From assembly GCF_001971785.1 (NCBI RefSeq), contig NZ_CP019389.1, forward strand, positions 2,119,001 through 2,183,000: a stretch of DNA of 64,000 nucleotides, read 5' to 3'. This stretch comes from Seonamhaeicola sp. S2-3 (GTDB lineage Bacteria > Bacteroidota > Bacteroidia > Flavobacteriales > Flavobacteriaceae). Position numbers and translations under genes: made by a program. This document shows, in pieces, positions 35,988-45,777 of the stretch (position 1 is the stretch's first letter; each line of letters begins with the position of its first letter). The notes beneath the pieces are model-generated. The model was not told where the DNA came from. It ran no database searches and worked only from the letters and a program-made list of their open reading frames with translations.

Positions 35988-36014
35988 AAGGCAGGCGGCA
36001 TAGTCTCCTGCCTT
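35988..36014 (+). terminator. Hairpin between susD and the first GH92 gene, possible attenuator
   Basis: The 8-bp stem AAGGCAGG/CCTGCCTT with an 11-nt loop is followed by TGCTTTTAATT. It lies in the only long gap (about 90 bp) of the susC-to-phosphoesterase run. Partial termination here would give more SusCD than enzyme transcript (inference). Confidence 0.55.
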
Positions 36015-36033
36015 TGCTTTTAATTACTTGTTT

Positions 36034-38121
36034 ATGTGGAAGTTTTTTTCTTTAACTATATCTTTTAGTTTAACATTATTGTTTCTTGGTTGTAACAAGC
36101 AGCATAAAAAGCCTGTTGAATTTGTAGCTACCAATAAGGCAAGTTACATTAACCCATTTATTTGTACCGCAGATGATCACGGACAAACAGATGTAGCCGC
36201 AGCGGTGCCTTTTGGTATGGTAAAACCAGCTCCAGACACTAGTCCAATGGCACATTCTGGTTATGATTATGCGGCCAATGAAATAATAGGGTTTTCAAAT
36301 ACGAGATTCTCGGGCGTTGGGTGTAGAGGCGTAGGCGGTAATTTAAGAGTGTTGCCTTTTGTTATTTCAGGTAAAGATTCAATTCCAAATTCGGTAACCT
36401 ACTCAAAAGAAAATGAAGTTGCCCAAGCTGGATATTATTCCGTAACCCTTAACAATGGTATAAAAACCCAACTTACAGCAACCAGACAAGTAGCCTTTCA
36501 TCAATATACATTTCCTAAGTCAGAAAAATCTGGTTTTACAATAGATTTAGAAAGCTCTTATGTAGGGCATATATCAGATAACTTCAATATAAATAATGGT
36601 GTTGTTAGTGGAGAAATTACAAGCGTGAATGTTTGCAAAAAGGGAGCTTATACATTTTATTTTGCAATTGCTTTTAATAAGGAAACTTCAGAAATAACTA
36701 AAGAAGGTTCTAAACTAATAGTTAAATTTTCAACTGCCAAAAATCAAGATGTCCTATTGCGTTGCGCCTTATCGGTTGTTGATGAAAATAGTGCTATTAA
36801 TAACCTTAAAAATACAAAGACGTTAAGTTTTTCTCAGGTTAAAACACAAGCTTTCCAGTCATGGAACAACTTTTTAAGCACAATTGATGTTGAAACAGAA
36901 AATGATACTTTAAAGGAATTATTTTACACACACCTATATCATACCACACAATCGCCTTTCATTATAAATGATGAAAACGGAATGATTAGAGGAAGTAATG
37001 GCGAAAAATATAAAGTAGATACACCCTATTATCATGGGTGGTCTGTTTGGGATACTTTTAGAACCAAGTTACCCTTGTTCTCTCTATTGTATCCAAACCA
37101 ATATAAAGACATGTTATGGTCTTTAAAAGCATTATATAAACAAGGTAAACCCGATTGGGCAACCAAAACGGAGCCTTTTTTAACTATAAGAACAGAACAT
37201 ACTATTCCCGTTTTATTAGATGCGCATCAAAAAGGAATTTTACCTTATTCGTTAGCCGATGTATATAATGAAATGAAAGAAGAAGCAAAACATTTGCCTT
37301 TTAAATCTCCTGATAATGTATTAGAGTCAAGCTATGATTTATGGGCGCTTTCTAAAATAGCACAAATACTTGGTAAAGATGAGGATGCTCAGTTTTATAA
37401 AAATAAAGCTTTTGAGTATAAAACACTTTGGAAAGATAAATTCTTAGTGATGGATGATAATTCTGATATCATGCATGGCGATGGTTTATACGAAGGGACT
37501 TTGTGGCAGTACAGGTGGTTTGTTCCCTTTGATATTCAAGGCATTCAAACGATGATGGGAGGAAAAGATGAATTTGAAAAGCAGTTGGATTATTTTTTTA
37601 ATAATGAGTTGTTTAATATAGGCAATCAGCCCGATATTCAAGTACCATATTTATACAATTACACCAATTCACCATGGAAAACTCAAGCCTTAATTCATAA
37701 ATTATTAAACGAGAAAACTAACAATTGGTACGGCACCCATGAAAAATTTAAAACACCAATTGTAAAAAAGATTTTTACGGCAACACCAGATGGTTTTATT
37801 AAAGAAATGGATGATGATGCCGGTACCATGTCGTCTTGGTTTCTTTGGTCGTCAATGGGCATGTATCCTATATTTCCAGGTAGTACAGAGGTGGCTTTAA
37901 CGGCACCACAGTTTAATAAAATAACAATTAAAACTAATAGTAAACCTTTAGAAATTACCACGTCAAAAAAAGGTTTAAACAATATATACATTCAAAAAGT
38001 AACATGGAACAACAAAATAGTTAATTCTAGTATTATAGATTTCAATACTATTTCTAAAGGAGGTGTTTTGCATTTTGAATTAGGTGATAAGCCCAATAAA
38101 CAATGGGGAAAACAAAATTAA
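36034..38121 (+). CDS. GH92 exo-alpha-mannosidase, lipoprotein
   Basis: This calcium-dependent exo-acting alpha-mannosidase of family GH92 has a lipobox LLFLGC (Cys near residue 21). The GH92 landmarks are YINPFICTADDHGQTDVAAA, VPFGMVKPAPDT, the Glu of YEGTLWQYRWFVP (residue 487, proposed general acid), GNQPDIQVPYLYNYTNSPWK, and the Asp pair of MDDDAGTMSSW (593/595, proposed base). The ATG at 36034 is preferred to a TTG two codons earlier. Its linkage specificity cannot be fixed. It is the first enzyme gene of the PUL, 3 bp before the GH28-like gene. Confidence 0.93.
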   Translation: MWKFFSLTISFSLTLLFLGCNKQHKKPVEFVATNKASYINPFICTADDHGQTDVAAAVPFGMVKPAPDTSPMAHSGYDYAANEIIGFSNTRFSGVGCRGVGGNLRVLPFVISGKDSIPNSVTYSKENEVAQAGYYSVTLNNGIKTQLTATRQVAFHQYTFPKSEKSGFTIDLESSYVGHISDNFNINNGVVSGEITSVNVCKKGAYTFYFAIAFNKETSEITKEGSKLIVKFSTAKNQDVLLRCALSVVDENSAINNLKNTKTLSFSQVKTQAFQSWNNFLSTIDVETENDTLKELFYTHLYHTTQSPFIINDENGMIRGSNGEKYKVDTPYYHGWSVWDTFRTKLPLFSLLYPNQYKDMLWSLKALYKQGKPDWATKTEPFLTIRTEHTIPVLLDAHQKGILPYSLADVYNEMKEEAKHLPFKSPDNVLESSYDLWALSKIAQILGKDEDAQFYKNKAFEYKTLWKDKFLVMDDNSDIMHGDGLYEGTLWQYRWFVPFDIQGIQTMMGGKDEFEKQLDYFFNNELFNIGNQPDIQVPYLYNYTNSPWKTQALIHKLLNEKTNNWYGTHEKFKTPIVKKIFTATPDGFIKEMDDDAGTMSSWFLWSSMGMYPIFPGSTEVALTAPQFNKITIKTNSKPLEITTSKKGLNNIYIQKVTWNNKIVNSSIIDFNTISKGGVLHFELGDKPNKQWGKQN

Positions 38122-38124
38122 ATT

Positions 38125-39747
38125 ATGAAATATAGATTAAGTTGTCATACTTCGGTTTTTTGCATTTTTGTAATGATGTTTCTTTTTGGAGCTTGTAAAG
38201 ATGTTGCCAAAACAAAACCAGTAGATGCTGAAGTAAAAAAAACATACCAAAAGAAAACAAATAACAAGGAATACTTGGTAACAGATTTTGATGTGGTTGG
38301 AGATGGTATAACTTTAAATACAATAGCCATACAGACACTAATAAATCGGGTTCATGAAAATAAAGGCGGTACCCTAGTATTTCCTAAAGGACAATATCTT
38401 TCTGGAAGTTTGGTAATGAAATCTAACGTAAGTTTCTATTTAAAAGAAGATGCTGTTTTGCTAGGGAGTACCAATCCTTACCATTATAAAGATGTGCCAA
38501 TGCCAGACAGACCCCAATCGCCAAAAAGAGATGATTACTCTAATATGGCATTTTTAGTAGCTTATAAAGCCAATAATTTTAAAATTTATGGCGAAGGTAA
38601 AATTGATGGTCAAGGCAGAAAATTAGCACTGGCGGTAGATAGTTTGCATCATTCAGGAGAACGCATAGATCCAAAATATAACTACAGGCGCATGCGTCCC
38701 AACGAAACGGCAAGACCTAAGTTGTTAAGATTTTCTATGTGTAAAAATGTAGGTATATTAGACTTAAACCTTCAAAATGGATCCTGTTGGGGATTGTCAT
38801 TCGAGTTATGTGAAAAATTAAAATTAGATAACTTAAAAATAGTTAACAGAGCTTATTGGAATAATGACGGTATGGATATTACCGATTGCAGAAATGTGCA
38901 AATTACCAATTGCGATGTAAATTCAGCCGATGATGGTATTTGCCTTAAATCTTATTTTCCTAATTTTTATAATGACAGTATTTACATAGCTAATTGCACA
39001 ATAAAAAGTAGTGCAAGCGCCATAAAATTTGGCACAGCATCATATGGTGGTTTTAAAAATGTAACTATTGAAAATATTGAGGTTTTTGATACCTTTAGAT
39101 CTGCCATAGCTATTGAAAGTGTTGATGGGGGTGATATTGAGAATATTAAAGTATCTAACATTATAGCTAAAAACACCGGGAATGCTATTTTTATTCGTCT
39201 TGGGCATAGAGGCGGAAAAGCCCCCGGAAGTGTTAAAAATATTTATTTAACAGACATCAAGGTTGAAGTGCCTTTTGGAAGACCCGATATTGATTATGAT
39301 TTAAGAGGGCCAGAGGTAGATTTCTTTCACAATCCTTTTCCTTCTTCCATTGTTGGTATACCAGGGCATAGTATTGAAAATGTGTCTATTGAAAATGTAG
39401 AGATTACTTATCCGGGAAGAGCTACAAAAGGGATGGCCTATGTGCCGTTAAGCCGATTAGAACAGGTTCCCGAAAAAATAAAAGACTATCCAGAATTTTC
39501 AATGTTTGGCGAATTGCCAGCGTGGGCATTTTATGTAAAACACACCAACAATATCACTTTTAAAAATGTAAAATTACAATTAGAAAATCCCGATTTTAGA
39601 CCCGCTTTTGTCTTTCATAATGTAAAAGGAGCACACTTAAATGCTGTTAATGTACCAAAAGCAACACAAAAACAATTTGTTTTTAAGGAGCACAAAAATG
39701 TCGTGTTTAGTGATAACATAAAAGAAAATAGTCTTATTATTAAATAA
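38125..39747 (+). CDS. GH28-like right-handed beta-helix glycosidase, lipoprotein
   Basis: This 540-residue lipoprotein (lipobox FLFGAC) has a parallel beta-helix of GH28 type. The core keeps NNDGMDI (residues about 247-252) and SADDGICLKS (Asp269/Asp270), which correspond to the three catalytic Asp of polygalacturonases. However the GHG motif (His) is replaced by ASYGG and the RIK motif by AIAIES. It is therefore a divergent GH28 whose substrate is probably not homogalacturonan. In this locus an uronic-acid or other side-chain linkage on mannan is plausible (inference). Confidence 0.85.
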   Translation: MKYRLSCHTSVFCIFVMMFLFGACKDVAKTKPVDAEVKKTYQKKTNNKEYLVTDFDVVGDGITLNTIAIQTLINRVHENKGGTLVFPKGQYLSGSLVMKSNVSFYLKEDAVLLGSTNPYHYKDVPMPDRPQSPKRDDYSNMAFLVAYKANNFKIYGEGKIDGQGRKLALAVDSLHHSGERIDPKYNYRRMRPNETARPKLLRFSMCKNVGILDLNLQNGSCWGLSFELCEKLKLDNLKIVNRAYWNNDGMDITDCRNVQITNCDVNSADDGICLKSYFPNFYNDSIYIANCTIKSSASAIKFGTASYGGFKNVTIENIEVFDTFRSAIAIESVDGGDIENIKVSNIIAKNTGNAIFIRLGHRGGKAPGSVKNIYLTDIKVEVPFGRPDIDYDLRGPEVDFFHNPFPSSIVGIPGHSIENVSIENVEITYPGRATKGMAYVPLSRLEQVPEKIKDYPEFSMFGELPAWAFYVKHTNNITFKNVKLQLENPDFRPAFVFHNVKGAHLNAVNVPKATQKQFVFKEHKNVVFSDNIKENSLIIK

Positions 39748-39751
39748 ACGT

Positions 39752-42046
39752 ATGAAAAATTATATAGTCGCAGTAACCACGGTGTTATTAATGTTTTTTT
39801 CTTGTGAAAAGAACAAGAAAGAAACATCTGTTATTAAAGAAAATAAACTCGTAGATTATACTAGTTTAGTGTATCCTACTTTAGATACTGAAAATTCAAG
39901 GTGGTTCTTTTTTTCATCAGCAAGCCGTCCTTTTGGTATGGTAAATCTAAGTCCAGATAATGAAATAGATGGCGCTTGGGGCAGTGGTTACCGTTATAAA
40001 ACCGATACTATAAAAGGCTTTAGCCATATACATGGATGGCAAATATCGGGGGTGTCGGTTATGCCTGTAACGCTTTCTGATGCGAATACCGATAGTGTTT
40101 TTAAAGACTTTTATTCAAAATTCAGTCATGATAACGAAGTCGTAACTCCTGGTTATCATAGTTTAGAACTAGAACGTTACCATATCAAAACAGAATTAAC
40201 AAGTACTACACGCGTAGGTTTTCACAAATATACATTTCCAGAAAACACCAAAAATGCGGTTCTTTTTAATTTAAATACTGTGCTCGGTCCATCAGATAAT
40301 GCCCAAGGAAAACTGCGCCAAATTAATAAGAAAGAATTTGTAGGTTCGGTAGTGGCAACACCAACCCACAGAAGACCAAAAGCACTAAAGATATTTTTTA
40401 AAATAGAACTCAATGCATCTGTAAATACTTTACAAAAAGATGAAGAAACGGGGAACTATTTAATGCATTTTAACAATTTAAAAGAGCCTTTGCTAATGAA
40501 AGTGGCTATTTCATATACTTCAGAAGAGAATGCTCAGTTAAATTTAAAAACAGAACTACCTCATTGGGATTTTGAAACCGTTGTTCAAGATTCTAAAGAC
40601 CATTGGAATTCGTTATTAAGTAGAATAAAGGTTGAAGGCAATACCGAAAAACAACACAGACGTTTTTATACAGATTTATGGCATGCGCTTCAAGGCAGAC
40701 GTATTATTAGTGATGTCAATGGTGCATATCCAGATAATACAGGTGCTGAATTTAAGATTGGGCAATTGCCATTGGATGCTTCAGGAAAACCAAAATTTAA
40801 TCATTATAATTCTGATGCACTTTGGGGAGCGCAATGGACATTAAATACCCTTTGGGGATTAGCATACCCCGATATTTATGAGGAGTTTGCCATGTCTTTT
40901 CTTCAATATTATAAAGACGGCGGCTTGGTTCCCAGAGGACCATCAGGTGGAAATTACACCTACGTTATGACAGGCGCACCAGCCACACCGTTTTTTGTTA
41001 GCGCGATTCAAAAAGGTATTTTGAAGGAAAATCTAGAAGATATTTATGATGCTTTGAAGAAAAATCATTTAGAAGGTGGTATCATGGAAAAAGCGGGTTA
41101 CGAGCATAAAACCAATATAGGTGGCGGACTCGACTTTTACATGGAAAAAGGCTTTGTGCCACATCCTAACCCGAAAGGAAAGTTTGGCGGGCATCAAGAT
41201 GGTGCAGGTTTAACTTTAGAATATGCCTATCAAGACTGGACACTAGCTCAATTAGCCTTAAAACTAAATAAGACTGAAGACTATAACTACTTCATGAAGC
41301 GCTCTAAAAATTATGCGACGCTTTTAAATGAAGAAGGCTGGATGCAACCCAAAAACATAAAAGGGCAGTGGCAAAAAGAGTATAGCCCATATAATTATGA
41401 AGAAGGTTTTATAGAATCAAACGGTGCACAATCTACGTGGTTTGTGCCACACGATTATGAAGGACTTGCTGAACTTATGGGAGGCAAAAAAGAGGCTGTT
41501 GAAAAATTAAATACTCAATTTAAAGAAGCAGAGCAATTAAACTTTACATCTGGGACATCTCATGCTTCAGAATTACATCCAGAATATCGTAAAATCCCCA
41601 TAAATTATGGTAACCAACCATCTATTCAAACAGCCTTTATTTTCAATAAATTAGGTCGACCAGATTTAACCCAATATTGGTCAAGAAAAGTTACTTCTAA
41701 AGTTTTTGGCGGTTTATCTCCTTCAACAGGATATAATGGCGATGAAGACCAAGGACTAATGGGAAGCCTTGCTGTATTAATGAAAATTGGGCTGTTTCAA
41801 GTAAATGGTGGTACAGAGGGAAATCCAGAGTATCAAATTGGTAGCCCTATTTTTGATAAAGTAACTATTCAACTACACTCAGACTATTATACGGGTGAAA
41901 CTTTGCAAATTAAAATGACAAATAATAGGGCTTCTAATTCAGGAGTTAATAAAGCGATATTTAATAACAAGGAAATTGAAATGTTTACAATATCTCATAA
42001 AGAGTTAGTAAATGGTGGTGTTTTAGAGCTATTTATGGAAAAATAA
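39752..42046 (+). CDS. GH92-family exo-alpha-mannosidase, divergent, lipoprotein
   Basis: The 764-residue protein has a lipobox VLLMFFSC (Cys at residue 18) and GH92 features: FFFSSASRPFGMVNLSPDNE, GFSHIHGWQ, the Glu of GFIESNGAQSTWFVPHDYEG (aligning with the family acid), GNQPSIQTAFIFNKLGRPDL, and GDEDQGLMGSL in place of the usual D-x-D segment. It is clearly more distant from the other two GH92 proteins here (SNGAQ for the GTxWQ seen in both others), which suggests a different linkage or substitution. It starts 4 bp after the GH28-like gene. Confidence 0.88.
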   Translation: MKNYIVAVTTVLLMFFSCEKNKKETSVIKENKLVDYTSLVYPTLDTENSRWFFFSSASRPFGMVNLSPDNEIDGAWGSGYRYKTDTIKGFSHIHGWQISGVSVMPVTLSDANTDSVFKDFYSKFSHDNEVVTPGYHSLELERYHIKTELTSTTRVGFHKYTFPENTKNAVLFNLNTVLGPSDNAQGKLRQINKKEFVGSVVATPTHRRPKALKIFFKIELNASVNTLQKDEETGNYLMHFNNLKEPLLMKVAISYTSEENAQLNLKTELPHWDFETVVQDSKDHWNSLLSRIKVEGNTEKQHRRFYTDLWHALQGRRIISDVNGAYPDNTGAEFKIGQLPLDASGKPKFNHYNSDALWGAQWTLNTLWGLAYPDIYEEFAMSFLQYYKDGGLVPRGPSGGNYTYVMTGAPATPFFVSAIQKGILKENLEDIYDALKKNHLEGGIMEKAGYEHKTNIGGGLDFYMEKGFVPHPNPKGKFGGHQDGAGLTLEYAYQDWTLAQLALKLNKTEDYNYFMKRSKNYATLLNEEGWMQPKNIKGQWQKEYSPYNYEEGFIESNGAQSTWFVPHDYEGLAELMGGKKEAVEKLNTQFKEAEQLNFTSGTSHASELHPEYRKIPINYGNQPSIQTAFIFNKLGRPDLTQYWSRKVTSKVFGGLSPSTGYNGDEDQGLMGSLAVLMKIGLFQVNGGTEGNPEYQIGSPIFDKVTIQLHSDYYTGETLQIKMTNNRASNSGVNKAIFNNKEIEMFTISHKELVNGGVLELFMEK

Positions 42047-42061
42047 AATACATGATATTTT

Positions 42062-44320
42062 ATGAAATATCTTAAAATTGTACTTATTACAATAGTTTTT
42101 TATAGTTGTACGAAAAAAGAAGTGCAGGAACCTAATGTATTACACTATGTTGATCCGTTTATAAGTACGGAGGGTGATCATGGGCATTGGCATCCGTCGG
42201 CATTATCGCCTTTTGGAATGGTTAAATTAGGTCCAGATACATACCCTAGTAGTTTAACAGGGGATGGAGATTGGGCTCATTCAGGCTATAATTACGCCGA
42301 TACTAGTGTTCGTGGTTTTAGTCATTTAAGAACAGGAAGTTCGGGAGGCGGACATATTTATGATCGTGCAGGGCTTGTGTCGTTAATGCCATTCTCCTTG
42401 GTTAAAGATAGTAGTTGGCTAGCATCGCCTATTGAAGCTATAGATAAAAAAACAGAACAAGCTAGTCCTGGTTATTATAGTGTGTTATTTACCAATGATA
42501 GTATAAGAGTAGAGCTTTCAGCAACACCCTACGTGGGCTTCCATAAGTATTCTTTTAAGGAAAATAGTCCAGCTAAAATTCTTTTTTCAGCTGGAAAAAT
42601 AGATTTTAATCAAATCATAACTTTCAAACAAATAGATGAAACAACCTTGGAGGGTGAGTTGGATGTTCAAGGAGGAATATACTTCGTTGCAAAATTTAGT
42701 CATCCATTAATGGAAGTAAAAAAGCTTTCTGATGAGGTTGTTGCATTAGAATCACAATCTACAGGAGCTATTATCTGTTCTTTTGGAAATTTAAATACCC
42801 CTTTAATGGTAAAAGTAGGTCTTTCTTTTACCGGAATTGATGGTGCTCGAAAAAATTTAGAAGCAACCTGTAAAGGCTGGGATTTTAAAGAGGTGAAAGA
42901 TGAAGTAGCCAATTCATGGGAAAAACAATTGTCTTCAATTAATGTAAAAGGCGAAAATAATAGAGATAAAAGAATATTTTATACCGCTTTGTATCGAACA
43001 TGTTTTTTACCAATTGTACAATCTGATTTTGATGGAACTTATAAAGGTTTTGACCTAGAATTACATAAGGCTAAAGGTTATAAATATTATAATGGTTTTG
43101 CTTTTTGGGATTCTTTCAGAACCAAGTATCCTCTTTATAGTTTGTTTGCCCCAGACGTGTATTCGGATATAGTGAGTTCTATTTATGATACTTATAAGCA
43201 AGCGGATAATTGGGATCCATTTCCTAATAGTAATCACAAACCACATAACTCTCCTTTATTTAGAGCTAATGGTAAAAATGGTTATGGTAATTTTAGTACT
43301 GTAAGACATGAACATATGCTTATGGTTATGACCGATGCTTATTTCAAAGGGTTGTATCATGATGTCTTAGATATAAAGAAAGTTTACCCACATTTAAAAC
43401 ATGAGGCTTTATTGCAAATGCCTGAAAGCTATGATGATATTGGCTATATTCCCAAAAGACCAGACCAAACAGGAGAATATTGTTGGGATAGTTGGTGTTT
43501 AGCTAAATTAGCAAAACATTTGGGTGAAGATCAAGATTTTACTTATTTTAATAAACGTTCAAATTATTGGAAAAATACGTGGGATTATAATATCAAATTT
43601 TTTAGAGCAAAAGATAAAGATGGAAATTGGTTAGATTTCCCAAAAGACCCACGAGAAAATCGTGAAAAGTACACATACGAAGGTACTAAATGGCAATGGA
43701 GGTGGAATGCATTACACGATGTAGATGGTATGGTTGAAGCCATGGGAGGGAAAAATTCGTTCATAGATTCACTCAATTATTTTTTCGAAAACAATTTATA
43801 CACTGCAGGTAACCAAATAGATTTGCATGCCCCTTTATTGTTTAATAGAGCAGGAGCCCCATGGCTGACTCAAAAGTGGATGAATAGATTGTTAACAAAA
43901 CCCAACACCCAACTATACGGCACTCACGGGTATTTTGAAACACCCATAACAGATTATATCTATAAAGATACACCCGATGGATTTTTAGAAGAAATGGATG
44001 GCGATTTTGGTTGTATGTCTGCATGGTATAATCTTGGCGCAATTGGTTTATATCAAATATGCCCAGGAGATACAAAATATCAAATTAGTACGCCTATTTT
44101 TAAGGAGGTATCTATCAATTTAACAAATAAGAATACAACGGTTGAAACATTTCAGATATTTACAAAAAATTTCTCAAAAGAGAATATTTATATACAATCT
44201 GCTAAGTTAAATGGAAAGGAGATAAATAGATCGTGGATAGATTATTCTGAAATAGCTAAAGGAGGTACTTTAGAGTTAGTTTTAGGTGCAACACCTAACA
44301 AATTATGGGGTGTAAATTAG
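42062..44320 (+). CDS. GH92 exo-alpha-mannosidase, lipoprotein
   Basis: The 752-residue GH92 has a short signal with VFYSC. The N-domain reads [20 protein letters not shown] and [12 protein letters not shown]. The catalytic domain has [13 protein letters not shown], the acid Glu in [11 protein letters not shown], the [20 protein letters not shown] segment, and the base pair in [12 protein letters not shown]. It is closer to the first GH92 (36034) than to the second. The next gene starts 17 bp downstream at ATG 44338. Confidence 0.92.
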   Translation: MKYLKIVLITIVFYSCTKKEVQEPNVLHYVDPFISTEGDHGHWHPSALSPFGMVKLGPDTYPSSLTGDGDWAHSGYNYADTSVRGFSHLRTGSSGGGHIYDRAGLVSLMPFSLVKDSSWLASPIEAIDKKTEQASPGYYSVLFTNDSIRVELSATPYVGFHKYSFKENSPAKILFSAGKIDFNQIITFKQIDETTLEGELDVQGGIYFVAKFSHPLMEVKKLSDEVVALESQSTGAIICSFGNLNTPLMVKVGLSFTGIDGARKNLEATCKGWDFKEVKDEVANSWEKQLSSINVKGENNRDKRIFYTALYRTCFLPIVQSDFDGTYKGFDLELHKAKGYKYYNGFAFWDSFRTKYPLYSLFAPDVYSDIVSSIYDTYKQADNWDPFPNSNHKPHNSPLFRANGKNGYGNFSTVRHEHMLMVMTDAYFKGLYHDVLDIKKVYPHLKHEALLQMPESYDDIGYIPKRPDQTGEYCWDSWCLAKLAKHLGEDQDFTYFNKRSNYWKNTWDYNIKFFRAKDKDGNWLDFPKDPRENREKYTYEGTKWQWRWNALHDVDGMVEAMGGKNSFIDSLNYFFENNLYTAGNQIDLHAPLLFNRAGAPWLTQKWMNRLLTKPNTQLYGTHGYFETPITDYIYKDTPDGFLEEMDGDFGCMSAWYNLGAIGLYQICPGDTKYQISTPIFKEVSINLTNKNTTVETFQIFTKNFSKENIYIQSAKLNGKEINRSWIDYSEIAKGGTLELVLGATPNKLWGVN

Positions 44321-44337
44321 TCTTAAAAAATCATATA

Positions 44338-45777
44338 ATGAGTACTAGACGTAAATTTTTAAAACAAGGCACATTAACAGTTACTAGTTTGGTTATAGGT
44401 TCGGCTTCAGCTATGCAATGGGCGGTTCAAAGTAAAAAGTACGTGTCAAACAGACCAAGTTTAAACAACCGAACTTTTGTAAGTAATGAAGTTGAGAAGG
44501 TTATAAAAAAAGTAAAAAAAGGAATACGTAGCGAAGAGTTAGCGTGGATGTTCGAAAATTGCTTTCCAAATACTTTGGATACTACCGTAGATTTCGAGTT
44601 TATAAATAATAAACCAGATACCTTTATTATTACGGGCGATATTGATGCCATGTGGTTGCGCGATTCTACAGCTCAAGTATGGCCTTACTTACCTTTGGTT
44701 AACAATGATAAAAAACTAAAAAACCTTTTCAAAGGTTTAATCAACAGGCAAACCAAATGCATTTTGCTAGACCCTTATGCCAATGCATTTTATAAAGATG
44801 TTGCGAGAGAGACCAAATGGAAAGATGATAAGCCAACACCCAAGCCAGGAGTTCATGAGCGTAAGTGGGAGATAGACTCTTTGTGCTACGCTATTCGTTT
44901 ATCTTACGGATATTATAAAGAAACTGGAGATACCTCAATTTTTGATGAAGATTGGGACAAAGCCATGAGATTAGCTGTAAATACCTTAAGAACAGAGCAG
45001 CGAAAACAAGGAGAAACGCCTTATTATTTTGAGCGTGTTAGACGAAATAAAAATGTTACAGCACCATTTAGCGGAAAAGGCAGGCCAATAAAACCAGTAG
45101 GGTTAATATGTTCTGCTTTTAGACCTTCAGATGATGGCACCATGTATCCATTTTTGATTCCGTCTAATTTATTTGCCGTAGAATCATTAGCGCAATTAAG
45201 TGAAATTTATAACAATGTTTTAAAAAATTATTCATTTTCAAATGAATGTAAATCATTTTCAGAAGAAGTATTACAGGCTGTAAATACGTATGCCATTTCA
45301 GAACATTTAAATTACGGAAAAGTGTATGCTTATGAAGTAGATGGCTTTGGAAATCAAGTATTTATTGATGATCCAAACATTCCTTCATTAATAGCAATGA
45401 AATATTTAATGAACGAGCGGTATTACGATTTAGAGGTATATAAAAATACAAGGGCTTATCTCTTAAGTGATGATAACCCTTACTACTTTAAAGGAAAAGC
45501 AGGAGAAGGGCAAGGTGGTCCACATGCAGGATTAGATACCATATGGCCCATGGGTATTATTTTAAGGGCGATGACTAGCGATAGCGATGACGAAATTGTT
45601 TGGTGTATTAAGCAACTGATGAATACCCATGATGGTACAGGCTTTATACACGAAACGTTTCATAAAGATGACGCTTCTAAATTTTCTAGATCATGGTTTG
45701 CTTGGGCAAATACACTATTTGGCGAGTTAATTTTAAAATTATATAACGAGAAGCCAGAACTCTTAAAAACCATTTAA
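44338..45777 (+). CDS. GH125 exo-alpha-1,6-mannosidase with Tat signal
   Basis: GH125 enzymes are metal-independent exo-alpha-1,6-mannosidases. The protein has 479 residues from the ATG at 44338, which puts the twin-arginine motif RRKFLKQ at the N-terminus; an upstream ATG at 44305 overlaps the previous gene. Landmarks are [61 protein letters not shown], and [21 protein letters not shown] close paralogue starts at 63203. Confidence 0.92.
   Translation: MSTRRKFLKQGTLTVTSLVIGSASAMQWAVQSKKYVSNRPSLNNRTFVSNEVEKVIKKVKKGIRSEELAWMFENCFPNTLDTTVDFEFINNKPDTFIITGDIDAMWLRDSTAQVWPYLPLVNNDKKLKNLFKGLINRQTKCILLDPYANAFYKDVARETKWKDDKPTPKPGVHERKWEIDSLCYAIRLSYGYYKETGDTSIFDEDWDKAMRLAVNTLRTEQRKQGETPYYFERVRRNKNVTAPFSGKGRPIKPVGLICSAFRPSDDGTMYPFLIPSNLFAVESLAQLSEIYNNVLKNYSFSNECKSFSEEVLQAVNTYAISEHLNYGKVYAYEVDGFGNQVFIDDPNIPSLIAMKYLMNERYYDLEVYKNTRAYLLSDDNPYYFKGKAGEGQGGPHAGLDTIWPMGIILRAMTSDSDDEIVWCIKQLMNTHDGTGFIHETFHKDDASKFSRSWFAWANTLFGELILKLYNEKPELLKTI

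Noticed and set aside
36034-44320. GNQ in place of the frequent GNE in all three GH92 proteins, read at first as a Glu-to-Gln change of the general acid, as reported for mannosyl-phosphate-cleaving GH92.
   Set aside because: Spacing to the D-x-D base places the general acid in the upstream YEGTxWQ segment (about 106 residues before the Asp pair), and that Glu is kept in all three proteins. The GNQ position is elsewhere in the site.
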